This document shows positions 1 through 5,550 of a stretch of 6,318 nucleotides of DNA, one piece after another. The notes beneath the pieces are model-generated. The model searched no databases. It saw nothing but the letters and a program-made list of their open reading frames with translations, and was not told the origin of the DNA. How positions within the stretch are numbered: position 1 is the stretch's first letter; each line of letters begins with the position of its first letter. This stretch comes from Puniceicoccales bacterium (GTDB taxonomy: Bacteria > Verrucomicrobiota > Verrucomicrobiia > Opitutales > LL51): the NCBI GenBank assembly GCA_031259665.1, contig JAIRLD010000041.1, positions 1-6,318 on the forward strand, read 5' to 3'. Made by a program: the position numbers and the translations under genes.

Positions 1-212
1 TTATCGTGTACAGCATTGACATTGGCGCCACGATCGAGAAAATAGGCGACTTTTGCCAAATCCCCATCGCGAACTGCAAAAAAGAGCTTTTCATCGTTGG
101 CCGCCACACCGTCCAATCGCGCGCCCGCTGGCCCATAACCCGTCGAACCATAACTCACCACGGGCATCAAAAACGTGCCCAACAACAACGAACTAACTTT
201 ATACTTTTTCAT
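1..212 (-). CDS. Secreted ankyrin-repeat protein, N-terminal 70 residues (partial)
   Basis: The minus strand reads from an ATG at 212-210 to the window edge without a stop, giving 70 complete residues. The start MKKYKVSSLLLGTFLMPVVS is a typical Sec signal peptide: two lysines, then a hydrophobic core, then a small-residue region near position 20-25. From about residue 40 the text NDEKLFFAVRDGDLAKVAYF followed by LDRGANVNAVHD is a textbook ankyrin repeat, with the helix pair and the G-A-N-V-N beta-hairpin turn. Ankyrin repeats are protein-binding modules; exported ankyrin proteins are common in host-associated bacteria, but no partner can be named here. Only the first repeat is visible, so length and any other domain are unknown. 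No strong Shine-Dalgarno is seen upstream. Family assignment is confident; function is not. Confidence 0.85.
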   Translation of the reverse strand, partial: MKKYKVSSLLLGTFLMPVVSYGSTGYGPAGARLDGVAANDEKLFFAVRDGDLAKVAYFLDRGANVNAVHD

Positions 213-328
213 GATATTTATTAAACCAAGGTTATTAAATGTTTTTTACGCCATTTATCGAGTTATAAATCCCTGCGTACAGAATTAAATACTTTTTTTT
301 ACAAATTCTCATTAAACCTGAAGATGCG
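213..328. other. Short intergenic region upstream of the ankyrin gene
   Basis: This AT-rich stretch separates the minus-strand ankyrin gene from the plus-strand remnant. It must hold the ankyrin gene promoter. A TATAAC-like hexamer can be read on the minus strand near 262-267, but with no matching -35 box I do not call a promoter. An open plus-strand frame begins at 269, directly after a TAA, with no good start until ATG 329. Confidence 0.4.
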
Positions 329-475
329 ATGAAACTCGTTCGGGATAATCTCATAAAGATTCATCACCAGCAGACGGTGTATCACCAGGTGATTTCCGGG
401 AGCGATCACGGAGTGCGAAAATGGTTGCAGCGCAATTTGATGGCCAACTACTTGGTGCGACAATTGGAGAGGTAG
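269..475 (+). pseudogene. Unrecognised coding remnant, possible C-terminal fragment
   Basis: The plus frame is open from 269 (after a TAA) to a TAG at 473-475. The first ATG is at 329 and would give 48 aa beginning MKLVRDNLIKIHHQQTVYHQ and ending in LVRQLER. The composition is that of an ordinary soluble charged helical protein, and the sense continues upstream of the ATG (LIKPEDAMKL), which suggests the 3' end of a longer gene whose 5' part was lost. There is no Shine-Dalgarno before ATG 329. It runs directly into the murE fragment, so it may mark the left junction of the rearranged block. I do not recognise the family. It could also be a chance ORF. Confidence 0.35.
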
Positions 476-844
476 GCGATAAAGCGGCGCGGATGCTGAC
501 GATTTTTCCGCTGTGGTGGCGACCGCGATCGGATGAAGCGCCCAAAAATGATGCATGTGCGCGTCAATTTTCGGATCGGGTGTTTGCGACCTCCGATAAT
601 CCGAGGCACGAAGCCATGGAAGCAATTTTCGCGGACATGAAGCCGGGAATAACTGCTGACCGTTGCATTAGATTTAAGCCGGACCGCAGGAAAGCGATAG
701 CCCTTGCGCTGAAGGAAGCCCAGAAGGGCGACATCCTACTCCATTGCCGGTAGAGACCACGAAACTTACCAACAAATCGGCGACGAAAAAGTTCCTTTCA
801 GCGATGTAGATGTAATAAAATCCTTACTACTGAGCGGGATATAA
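476..844 (+). pseudogene. murE: murE 3' fragment 1 (UDP-N-acetylmuramyl-tripeptide synthetase), frameshifted
   Basis: Read with frameshifts, this is the C-terminal domain of MurE, the cytoplasmic ligase that adds the third residue (meso-DAP in most Gram-negatives) to UDP-MurNAc-L-Ala-D-Glu. The order of motifs is ARMLTIF, GCGGDRDRMKRPKMMHV (first glycine read as arginine here), RQFSDRV, TSDNPRHE, DRRKAIALALKEAQKGD, IAGRDHETYQQIGDEKVPF and DVDVIKSLLLSGI, ending at TAA 842-844. The canonical family string is VFGCGGDRDRxKRP...TSDNPR...AGKGHE, with DNPR being the DAP-recognition motif. Frame changes occur near 509-512, 563-567 and 735-740, and the AGKGHE lysine is lost (AGRDHE). The whole N-terminal and ATP-binding domains are absent, so it cannot be functional; an intact murE presumably lies elsewhere. 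The exact left boundary (about 460-485) is unresolved. Its 3' end overlaps the MBL gene on the other strand by about 18 bp. Confidence 0.85.
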
Positions 845-1810
845 TTGTGGAATATATTGAGTTTCATTATTAGGATCTTGAAATGTTGTTGCTGTTCCGT
901 TATAGAGTTTTCACAGGTTATAAACACAGGAGAAGTTGTTTCATATCGTCCGGAAGAACATGAATAATAATGGCTTTTCGTTATAGGTATATTAGGGAGA
1001 AGCGGTAAGACAGCTTGTCGTGGGAGATTATTTTCCTCGTTTGGATTGCTTGAAATGATAAAAATCGTTTCACATTTATTTCGTGATAAAGTAATTTGGG
1101 CTGAAAGAGTCAAAGCAAGTGTTCCATTGCTATTGCTTCCATAGTGTGGGAACGATGCAACAACGAGCACACCCCTCACTTTGTTCTTTTAATGCGTCAA
1201 CGAATGCTTGAGCATTTAAATCTAAATAATCACCGTCGGCATCTCCTGGAAATATAAAGAGCACCCTTCCATATCTAACAAAAACGACGAGATTCTTTTC
1301 ATGGACTTTCTGCGCATTTTGGGGAGGCGGCAAGCAATAAACGTGAACATATCCGCCGTACGGTAAAGATGCTTCAACCACTTGCTCTCCATATTGGGCG
1401 CAAAATGCTTCTGCTAGAAAATGTGGGGTTAAATATGGATAATTTCTGCGAGCGGGAACCTTTATCGTCTGAGCATCTAAAATTTTTTTAAATTCAGGAA
1501 AAAGGCAAAAATGATCCGCATGATTATGCGTTAGCAGAAGAATACAATTCAAATTTCCGACATTAATATCTTTCAATCGTCTATAAATGAGACCATCCTT
1601 TTTAATCTTTAATTGATACTGTTGCAATGGATTTCTTCCCTTTTTTCCTGAACCTACATCAATAACTAAACAGTCATTTCCCACTTTCATTAGTATAAAA
1701 TTTCCCTGTCCGACCGAAAAAATATACGTCTCCACTACCGCTGCGGAAGTTATACTAAACAAAATATTTTTTAACAAAGTCAACGAAAAGAAGAGAATAA
1801 AATACCTCAT
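827..1810 (-). pseudogene. Secreted ComEC-like metallo-beta-lactamase-fold protein, copy A, frameshifted
   Basis: The first 226 codons (ATG 1810-1808) open with a signal peptide ending near ITSAA (residue 24). They then show the motif series of the ComEC/Rec2 hydrolase domain: FSVGQGN (31-37, compare DVGQGD), VIDVGSG (49-55), the metal-binding HxHxDH motif as THNHADH (94-100), and FPGDADGD (187-194). The next family motif, PHYGSNSN (compare PHHGSxxS), lies in another frame: a 2-bp loss near 1148-1151 relative to copy B shifts the reading. A second shift near 901-912, with loss of a dozen or so residues, lets the tail read PQLYPAQ and stop at 829-827, matching copy B. Unlike ComEC there are no channel membrane segments, so it would be a soluble exported hydrolase; substrate unknown, a nuclease being one option. 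It starts 1 nt after the stop of the upstream small-protein gene. Decayed, unless the shifts are sequencing errors. Confidence 0.75.
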
Positions 1811-1811
1811 A

Positions 1812-2294
1812 TTACTGATTTCTCTTTTCTAATACATCCGCCCCTTGTCGTCTAATGATTTCTTGAAAACGTTGTTGCTTATGCTCGTCTATATCTAGAT
1901 TTGCCATTACCGCTAAAAGGCTCCTTTTTGTGTTATTGTCGCTTATGGCAATCTCTTCCGTACGAAAAAACAAATCATCCATGACGGTTCCAATTTTTGA
2001 AGGATCATCTGGAAATGCATAAAGGCGAAGAAAATTATAGGAAATGCTTTTCTTGAAGGCATCATCCCCACCATCTAAACACTCCTTTAAAAGCTCGGGT
2101 AAGGAAGCAAAGTTCGCTAATGCCAAATTATGAAGCTTCATCATTGCATCTACCATTTTAATGCTATTCAACTCCCCAGAGTCTATTTGATTTTCAAGGG
2201 TTTGGACTTGCTCAATAACTTCAGCACTTGGCCTCCCTAACAGTTCCATGCTAAACAACCCCAACCCTAAAACGACATGTAATTTTCTACTCAT
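1812..2294 (-). CDS. Small secreted protein, paralogue A (160 aa)
   Basis: This is an intact ORF from ATG 2294-2292 to TAA. Residues 1 to about 24 (MSRKLHVVLGLGLFSMELLG, then RPSA) form a Sec signal peptide. The mature part is acidic, rich in Leu, Asp and Glu and low in proline, consistent with a helical bundle (inference). Features shared with paralogue B include a TLENQIDSGELNS block near residues 32-44, an LxLYAFPxDPSKI-type block near 90-100, and a VMDDLFFRTE block that is nearly identical between the two. No catalytic motif is visible and I do not recognise a named family. The MBL gene follows after 1 nt (TAA T ATG), so the two are very likely translationally coupled. It could be a chaperone, partner or immunity-like protein for the MBL protein, or an independent secreted factor. 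Confidence 0.8.
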   Translation of the reverse strand: MSRKLHVVLGLGLFSMELLGRPSAEVIEQVQTLENQIDSGELNSIKMVDAMMKLHNLALANFASLPELLKECLDGGDDAFKKSISYNFLRLYAFPDDPSKIGTVMDDLFFRTEEIAISDNNTKRSLLAVMANLDIDEHKQQRFQEIIRRQGADVLEKRNQ

Positions 2295-2384
2295 AACAAC
2301 GCTTCAGTCTAAGGGAAAAATCGAGGAGTCAAAAAGTCAAGTTTAAAAGATGGATTTTGATTAAAAATTCATATAAAACTTCCA
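2295..2384 (-). promoter_or_regulatory. Conserved leader/promoter region of unit A operon
   Basis: This is the non-coding leader in front of paralogue A, almost the same as those at 4137-4226 and 5092-5176. Positions 2335-2395 match 4177-4237 without a mismatch over 61 bp. Read toward the gene it contains an AT-rich block, then TTGACT twice, then a pyrimidine-rich tract. TAGACT lies 15 nt after the second TTGACT, a possible but short-spaced -35/-10 pair. TAAACT further upstream is an alternative -10. A weak GAAG sequence precedes the ATG. The promoter assignment is inferred from position and conservation. Confidence 0.55.
2317..2340 (-). repeat. Triplicated 8-nt direct repeat in unit A leader
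   Basis: On the minus strand the leader reads TTGACTTT, TTGACTCC, TCGATTTT, three contiguous 8-nt units. The same 24-bp arrangement occurs in the other two leaders (4159-4182, 5114-5137). The repeat could be a regulator site or overlapping -35 boxes. Confidence 0.55.
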
Positions 2385-2650
2385 GTGTTTGTGACTTCCG
2401 ATAGTCCGCGTCACGAAAGCATGGAAACGATTTTCGCAGACATGAAGCCGGGTATGCTTTCCGGAAGTTGTGTTATTTTTGAGCTAAACCGAGCGCAAAC
2501 GATTGCCCTTGCCTGAAGGAAGCCCGAAGGGGCGACATCCTACTCCATTGCCGGCAAGGGCCACCAAACTTACCAACAAATCGGCGACGAAAAAGTTCCT
2601 TTCATAGCGATGTGGATATAGCAAAAATCTTATTATTAAATGGGATATAA
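2385..2650 (+). pseudogene. murE: murE 3' fragment 2, decayed
   Basis: This second copy of the MurE C-terminus starts abruptly at VFVTSDSPRHESMETIFADM. In shifted frames it continues with IALA, AGKGHQTYQQIGDEKVPF and KILLLNGI, ending at TAA 2648-2650. The DAP-binding motif DNPR reads DSPR and AGKGHE reads AGKGHQ. The segment between ADMKPG and the IALA region has diverged from fragments 1 and 3. It shares with fragment 1 the same extra base in the text CTCCATTGCC just before the AGKG motif, while fragment 3 lacks it, so that lesion probably predates one duplication. Its left end abuts the unit A leader at the same junction as fragment 3. The 3' end overlaps the convergent MBL copy B stop by 15 bp. 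It encodes no functional ligase. Confidence 0.8.
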
Positions 2651-3647
2651 CTGAGGTTTGTTTATTGAAGCTCCATCGAAAAGTTTTAGATCCCTACCAT
2701 TGGTCGTAACCAAATATCCCACGCCATCCGCCACTTCACTGGTTATAAACACGGGAGAAGTTGTTGTACATTGTCCAGAAGAACATGAGTAATAATGGCC
2801 TTTTGTTTCAGGCCTACGAGGAAGAAGAGGTAAAACAGCTGGCCTGGGAAGACAATCTGTTTCTTCGGGGTCGCTTGAAATAACAAAAATCACTTCTCGG
2901 CAATTTTTTTCTGCTAACTTTCTTTGGGCTGCTAGAGATAAAGCAAGTGTTCCGTTACTATTACTTCCATGGTGCGGAAGAACGATGCAACAATGAGTAC
3001 ATCCGTCTCCTAGTGCTTCTAATTCAGCCATAAATGCTCCAGCATTCAGATTTAAGTAGTCTCCATCGGCATCTTCCCGGTAGTATAAAAAGTACCGTTC
3101 CGTATTTAACAAAAACAACGAGATTTTTTTCATGATCTTTCCGTGCATTTCGGTGAGGTGGTAAACGATAAACATAAATATTCCCTATCTCAGAAGGATG
3201 ATCTTCTATAGTTATTTGGTTGCAAAACGAATCATAAAAACTTTTTGCTAAAAACTGCGGCTTTATCGTTAAACAATTTTCGGAAGACGGAAAAATTATC
3301 GGATTGCTTCCCCAAAGCACTTTCAATCGTAGAAATGAGCAAAAATGATCCCAATGATTGTGCGTTACAAGAAGCCAACATTTTGAAACTCCCACACTAA
3401 TGCTTTCTAATTTTTTGTAAATCGCGCCATTTGGTTCCATTTTCTCTCTATGTTGCTGTAACGGATTTCTTCCGCTTTTCCCTGAGCCGACATCAACAAC
3501 CAAACATTCTTTCTCTGCTTTTATTAATATAAAATTTCCCTGTCCGACTGAAAAAATATACGTCTCCAGTACAGCCGCAGAAACTATACCACACAAAACA
3601 TCTCTTAGTAAAAGAAGAAACAAAAAAATAGAGAGAAAGTATCTCAT
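2636..3647 (-). pseudogene. Secreted ComEC-like metallo-beta-lactamase-fold protein, copy B, one frameshift
   Basis: ATG 3647-3645 opens a signal peptide (MRYFLSIFLFLLLLRDVLCG, cleavage probably near VSAA). The motif series is FSVGQGN (32-38), VVDVGSG (50-56), THNHWDH (95-101, which keeps the HxHxDH metal ligands) and LFILPG (186-191). Here one extra A (GGGAAGATG where copy A has GGAGATG, near 3073-3075) shifts the frame. Restoring it continues with DADGDYLNLN, CCIVLPHHGSNSN and a long C-terminal part to the TAA at 2638-2636, about 336 residues in all. PHHGS is the classic last ComEC-type motif, better preserved here than in copy A. It starts 3 nt after the stop of paralogue B. Only a single indel separates it from an intact gene, so a sequencing error or very recent inactivation must be considered. 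The substrate is unknown. Confidence 0.78.
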
Positions 3648-3650
3648 TTG

Positions 3651-4136
3651 TTATTCGCTTTCTTTTAGTACATCTTGTCCTTGGCTGGTAATAATTTCTC
3701 TAAAGCGATCCTGATTTTCTCTTCCTACATTTAAAATTAATATTAAACTCAAAAGATTTTCTTTCTCTTTCTTACTTAACTTGGCAATACTCTCCGTACG
3801 AAAAAACAAATCATCCATGACATTTCTAATTTTCGAAGGATTAGTGGGAAACGCATAAAGACGAAAAATATTATAGGCAAAGCATCTTTTTAAGTCATTG
3901 TCTTGACTTCGAAGTGGATTTTTTAAGTTATCGGGCAAAGAATCGAAATTTGCCAGCGACAAGTCAATAAGGCGTGTCATTGTGTCTGTTACTTGAACAC
4001 TATTCAATTCTCCGGAGTTTATCTGCCGTTCCAGATCCCTAACACTTTGAACAAATGCGGAAGGCGGATCTCCAAATAATGGCACATTAAACAACCCTAA
4101 CCCTAAAACGATATATAAACTAATTTTCCTATTCAT
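3651..4136 (-). CDS. Small secreted protein, paralogue B (161 aa)
   Basis: This is an intact ORF from ATG 4136-4134. An AGGA sequence sits about 7 nt upstream (AGGACACTGTCATG), which supports the start. The signal peptide is MNRKISLYIVLGLGLFNVPL followed by FGDPPSA. The mature part shows the family blocks DLERQINSGELNS, LYAFPTNPSKI and VMDDLFFRTESIA, so it is clearly paralogous to 1812-2294 and more weakly to 4627-5091. It is predicted helical and exported, with no recognisable enzyme motif. The gene ends 3 nt before the MBL copy B start, implying a bicistronic, coupled operon. The three related proteins in a row, with the middle block best kept, suggest that DDLFFRTE is a functional surface. 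I do not recognise a named family. Confidence 0.8.
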   Translation of the reverse strand: MNRKISLYIVLGLGLFNVPLFGDPPSAFVQSVRDLERQINSGELNSVQVTDTMTRLIDLSLANFDSLPDNLKNPLRSQDNDLKRCFAYNIFRLYAFPTNPSKIRNVMDDLFFRTESIAKLSKKEKENLLSLILILNVGRENQDRFREIITSQGQDVLKESE

Positions 4137-4226
4137 GACAGTGTCCTAATTTAAGGGAAAAATCAAGAAGTCAAGAAGTCAAGTTTAAAAGATGGATTTT
4201 GATTAAAAATTCATATAAAACTTCCA
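4137..4226 (-). promoter_or_regulatory. Conserved leader/promoter region of unit B operon
   Basis: This leader is homologous to the unit A leader, with the stretch from 4177 through the junction into the murE tail (to 4237) identical to 2335-2395. Toward the gene it reads TTGACTTC, TTGACTTC, TTGATTTT, a pyrimidine run, TAAATT and then the AGGA ribosome-binding site. TTGACT with TAAATT at 15-nt spacing is a candidate sigma-70-type pair. Such a start would leave only about 10 nt of 5' UTR, so the upstream alternative with TAAACT as -10 remains open. Confidence 0.55.
4159..4182 (-). repeat. Triplicated 8-nt direct repeat in unit B leader
   Basis: Two perfect TTGACTTC units and one TTGATTTT lie end to end on the minus strand. 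This is the cleanest of the three leader repeats and suggests TTGACTTC as the consensus. Confidence 0.6.
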
Positions 4227-4474
4227 GTGTTTGTGACCTCCGATAATCCGTGCCATGGGAGCACGGAAGCAATTTTCGCGGACATGAAGCCGGAACATAA
4301 CTGCTGACCGTTGCATTAGATTTGAGCCGGACCGCAGGAAGGCCGATCACACTTGCGCTAAAGGCGACACAAAGGGATGACATCGTTCTCATTGCCGGTA
4401 AGGGACGTGAAATTGATCAACAAATCGGTGACGAAAAAGTTCCTTTCAGCGAGCGATGTCGATGTGATAAAAAA
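4227..4474 (+). pseudogene. murE: murE 3' fragment 3, decayed
   Basis: This third copy of the MurE tail reads VFVTSDNPCHGSTEAIFADM, then in shifted frames EPDRRKA, ITLALKATQRDDIVLIAGKG, REIDQQIGDEKVPFS and DVDVIKK. Frameshifts lie near 4293 (stop soon after ADMKPE), 4340 and 4450, the last being a 4-bp duplication in AGCGAGCGATG. The DNPR motif has become DNPC, and KGHE has become KGRE. Unlike fragments 1 and 2, the bases before AGKG are still in frame (GTTCTCATTGCC), so this copy did not pass through the lesion those two share. After DVDVIKK the similarity fades and the sequence runs toward the remnant at 4527-4610. It is not functional; its interest is as a marker of the duplicated unit. 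Confidence 0.78.
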
Positions 4475-4526
4475 ATGTTTACAAACTATCGTCATGGGGT
4501 CGCAAGCCCGGCAGAATCAAAAACCT

Positions 4527-4610
4527 TCAATTTGGCAATATCTTCTCCCGGAGGCAATAACCCCCCAGCCAAACGCAAACAATCCCTATAAACAATAAAA
4601 CTTTTTTCAT
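4527..4610 (-). pseudogene. 27-aa ORF downstream of paralogue C; possible remnant of the third MBL gene
   Basis: ATG 4610-4608 lies 16 nt after the stop of paralogue C and opens MKKVLLFIGIVCVWLGGYCL, a signal-peptide-like start, before a stop 27 codons in. If the reading is shifted by one net base after the run of six Gs it continues LLPPGEDIAKLKVFDSAGLA and then TP and a stop. The part LKVFDSAGLATP resembles LKLFDGASINKP near the end of MBL copy B, and it sits at the equivalent position next to the murE tail. So this may be a third MBL gene with nearly all of the body deleted. The N-terminus does not match MRYF, so an unrelated small gene is also possible. Low confidence. Confidence 0.35.
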
Positions 4611-4626
4611 TTTACTTTTCTAACAG

Positions 4627-5091
4627 TTATTTATATTGTTCACATAGTTCAATAATGGGAGAGTAAGATTTCGGAGGCAATTCCGTATTTGACTCCAAAT
4701 TTTTCTTTATCCTGTTCAGCAAGATTCGTAGGTCTGCAACAGTCACACCCTCAATATTTTTTATTTCTTTCACAAGTTGCGTAACACTCAAATATCTATC
4801 GGGAAAAGCTAGTATGAGAAGGGTATTGAGTTTTATGGCTTTTTCATCATTTTCCCTACCACTTACGCCTAGGATTTTTGAAAACACACCTTCTAAGAAA
4901 GAAGCAACCAATTCCTCGCTTTCAGAGGAAGAAACTACATCAATCATTCGCGTAAGAAGCCTCTGTGTTTCAACTCGATTTACTCCATCGTCGATCTCAT
5001 CTTGTAACTCTCTGACATCATCTATAGGATTTGCCTGGCACACACTTCCTGCACAATATATACATAACAACAAACTAATTTCTCTATTCAT
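4627..5091 (-). CDS. Small secreted protein, paralogue C (154 aa), divergent
   Basis: This is an intact ORF from ATG 5091-5089, with GAGG about 8 nt upstream supporting the start. The signal peptide is MNREISLLLCIYCAGSVCQA, cleaved probably after CQA. Homology to paralogues A and B is visible at the N-terminus (VRELQDEIDDGVNRVETQ against VRDLERQINSGELNSVQVT) and at LLILAFPDRYLSVTQLVKEI against FRLYAFPTNPSKIRNVMDDL. The FFRTE block is not conserved and the C-terminus differs (YSPIIELCEQYK). It is therefore an older or faster-evolving family member. No intact MBL gene follows, so it is an orphan partner that has nevertheless stayed open, while the enzymes nearby decayed. No named family is recognised. 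Confidence 0.75.
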   Translation of the reverse strand: MNREISLLLCIYCAGSVCQANPIDDVRELQDEIDDGVNRVETQRLLTRMIDVVSSSESEELVASFLEGVFSKILGVSGRENDEKAIKLNTLLILAFPDRYLSVTQLVKEIKNIEGVTVADLRILLNRIKKNLESNTELPPKSYSPIIELCEQYK

Positions 5092-5176
5092 GACAGTGCC
5101 TCGATCTAATGGAAAAATCGCAGAGTCAAGAAGTCGAGTTAAAAAGATGGATTTTGATTAAAAATTCACATAAAAG
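5092..5176 (-). promoter_or_regulatory. Conserved leader/promoter region of unit C
   Basis: This third copy of the leader matches the other two through the block around GATGGATTTTGATTAAAAAT with only scattered changes. Similarity then stops near 5176, where the others continue into a murE tail. The last few bases before the ATG (CACTGTCATGAATAG) are the same as in unit B. GAGG serves as ribosome-binding site. TTGACT followed by TAGATC at 15 nt is the candidate promoter. Confidence 0.5.
5114..5137 (-). repeat. Triplicated 8-nt direct repeat in unit C leader
   Basis: On the minus strand this reads TCGACTTC, TTGACTCT, GCGATTTT. It keeps the 8-nt phasing but has more substitutions than units A and B. 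Confidence 0.45.
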
Positions 5177-5437
5177 TTTTGAGGGGATTGTTTTTGGGGC
5201 CATGAATTCCGGCTTGTTTTGTCAATTTTTTGCTGGAAAATAAGGTAAGAGAGAATTTACGTCCCATACGGTTGCCGGCTGAATGCCGCTGAATCGCGTT
5301 TGTTCATCGAAATGCAAAAGATAGCTATCCTTTGGTTGTTCTATAAAATAACATACATAATCCTGCACCTAAAATGCAAAAACGTTCCAGTGGAAACTAC
5401 GGAAGCGTTTATCCCGTGATAACAGGTGGGTTCAAAA
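5177..5437. other. Region without an intact gene, containing a coding remnant
   Basis: No complete gene is visible. The stretch 5177-5221 shows nothing recognisable. The minus strand of 5222-5368 carries a protein-like open frame (listed separately). From 5369 to 5437 I see only short frames with no features. Confidence 0.4.
5222..5368 (-). pseudogene. Unrecognised 48-codon remnant
   Basis: Between an in-frame TAG and a TGA at 5224-5222, the minus strand reads VQDYVCYFIEQPKDSYLLHF followed by DEQTRFSGIQPATVWDVNSL and LPYFPAKN. Composition and the run of aromatic and charged residues look like real protein rather than noise. There is no ATG near the start, only GTG 5368-5366, and no Shine-Dalgarno, so it is probably the 3' end of a gene whose body was lost. 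It lies immediately upstream of the unit C leader on the same strand. I cannot assign a family. Confidence 0.35.
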
Positions 5438-5550
5438 TTACTCCCCAATCTTTTCGTAATCTTCGAGATTCAACTCGCGCCTTAGTTCCTCCTTCGTCGG
5501 CATATAGGGCAGGTATTTTGCTGCAAAAATCTGCTCATTATCTTCCGGGA

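Larger units (their letters stand above)
580..5176. repeat. Three-unit tandem duplication (murE tail + secreted-pair operon)
   Basis: Unit A is about 580-2384 (1.8 kb), unit B 2385-4226 (1.84 kb) and unit C about 4227-5176 (0.95 kb, with the MBL gene deleted). Each has a plus-strand murE tail followed by the convergent minus-strand operon and its leader. The A/B and B/C junctions share the same sequence, AAACTTCCAG joined to TGTTTGTGAC. The left murE fragment continues further upstream (to about 476) and the right leader does not continue into murE, which fits tandem amplification of a single original segment. Confidence 0.8.

Noticed and set aside
299..625. Minus-strand ORFs opposite the murE fragment and the left remnant
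   Set aside because: They are antisense to recognisable murE sequence, have no ribosome-binding site and no protein-like motif.
421..753. An apparently continuous 110-aa plus-strand ORF starting at ATG 421
   Set aside because: Only part of it is murE sense; the GCGGDRDR and AGKGHE-region motifs fall in other frames, so it is a stretch of pseudogene, not a gene with that start.
3060..3085. Programmed ribosomal frameshifting as an explanation for the MBL copy B shift
   Set aside because: No slippery heptamer or downstream stem is evident, and copy A is intact at this site but broken elsewhere, so plain decay or sequencing error is simpler.
4322..4598. Two overlapping plus-strand ORFs of 73-89 codons
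   Set aside because: Both are the third murE tail read in two frames and then running on into unrelated DNA.
4814..5161. 115-codon plus-strand ORF
   Set aside because: It lies antisense to the intact secreted paralogue C and extends through its leader; the Ser-rich composition is typical of a shadow frame.
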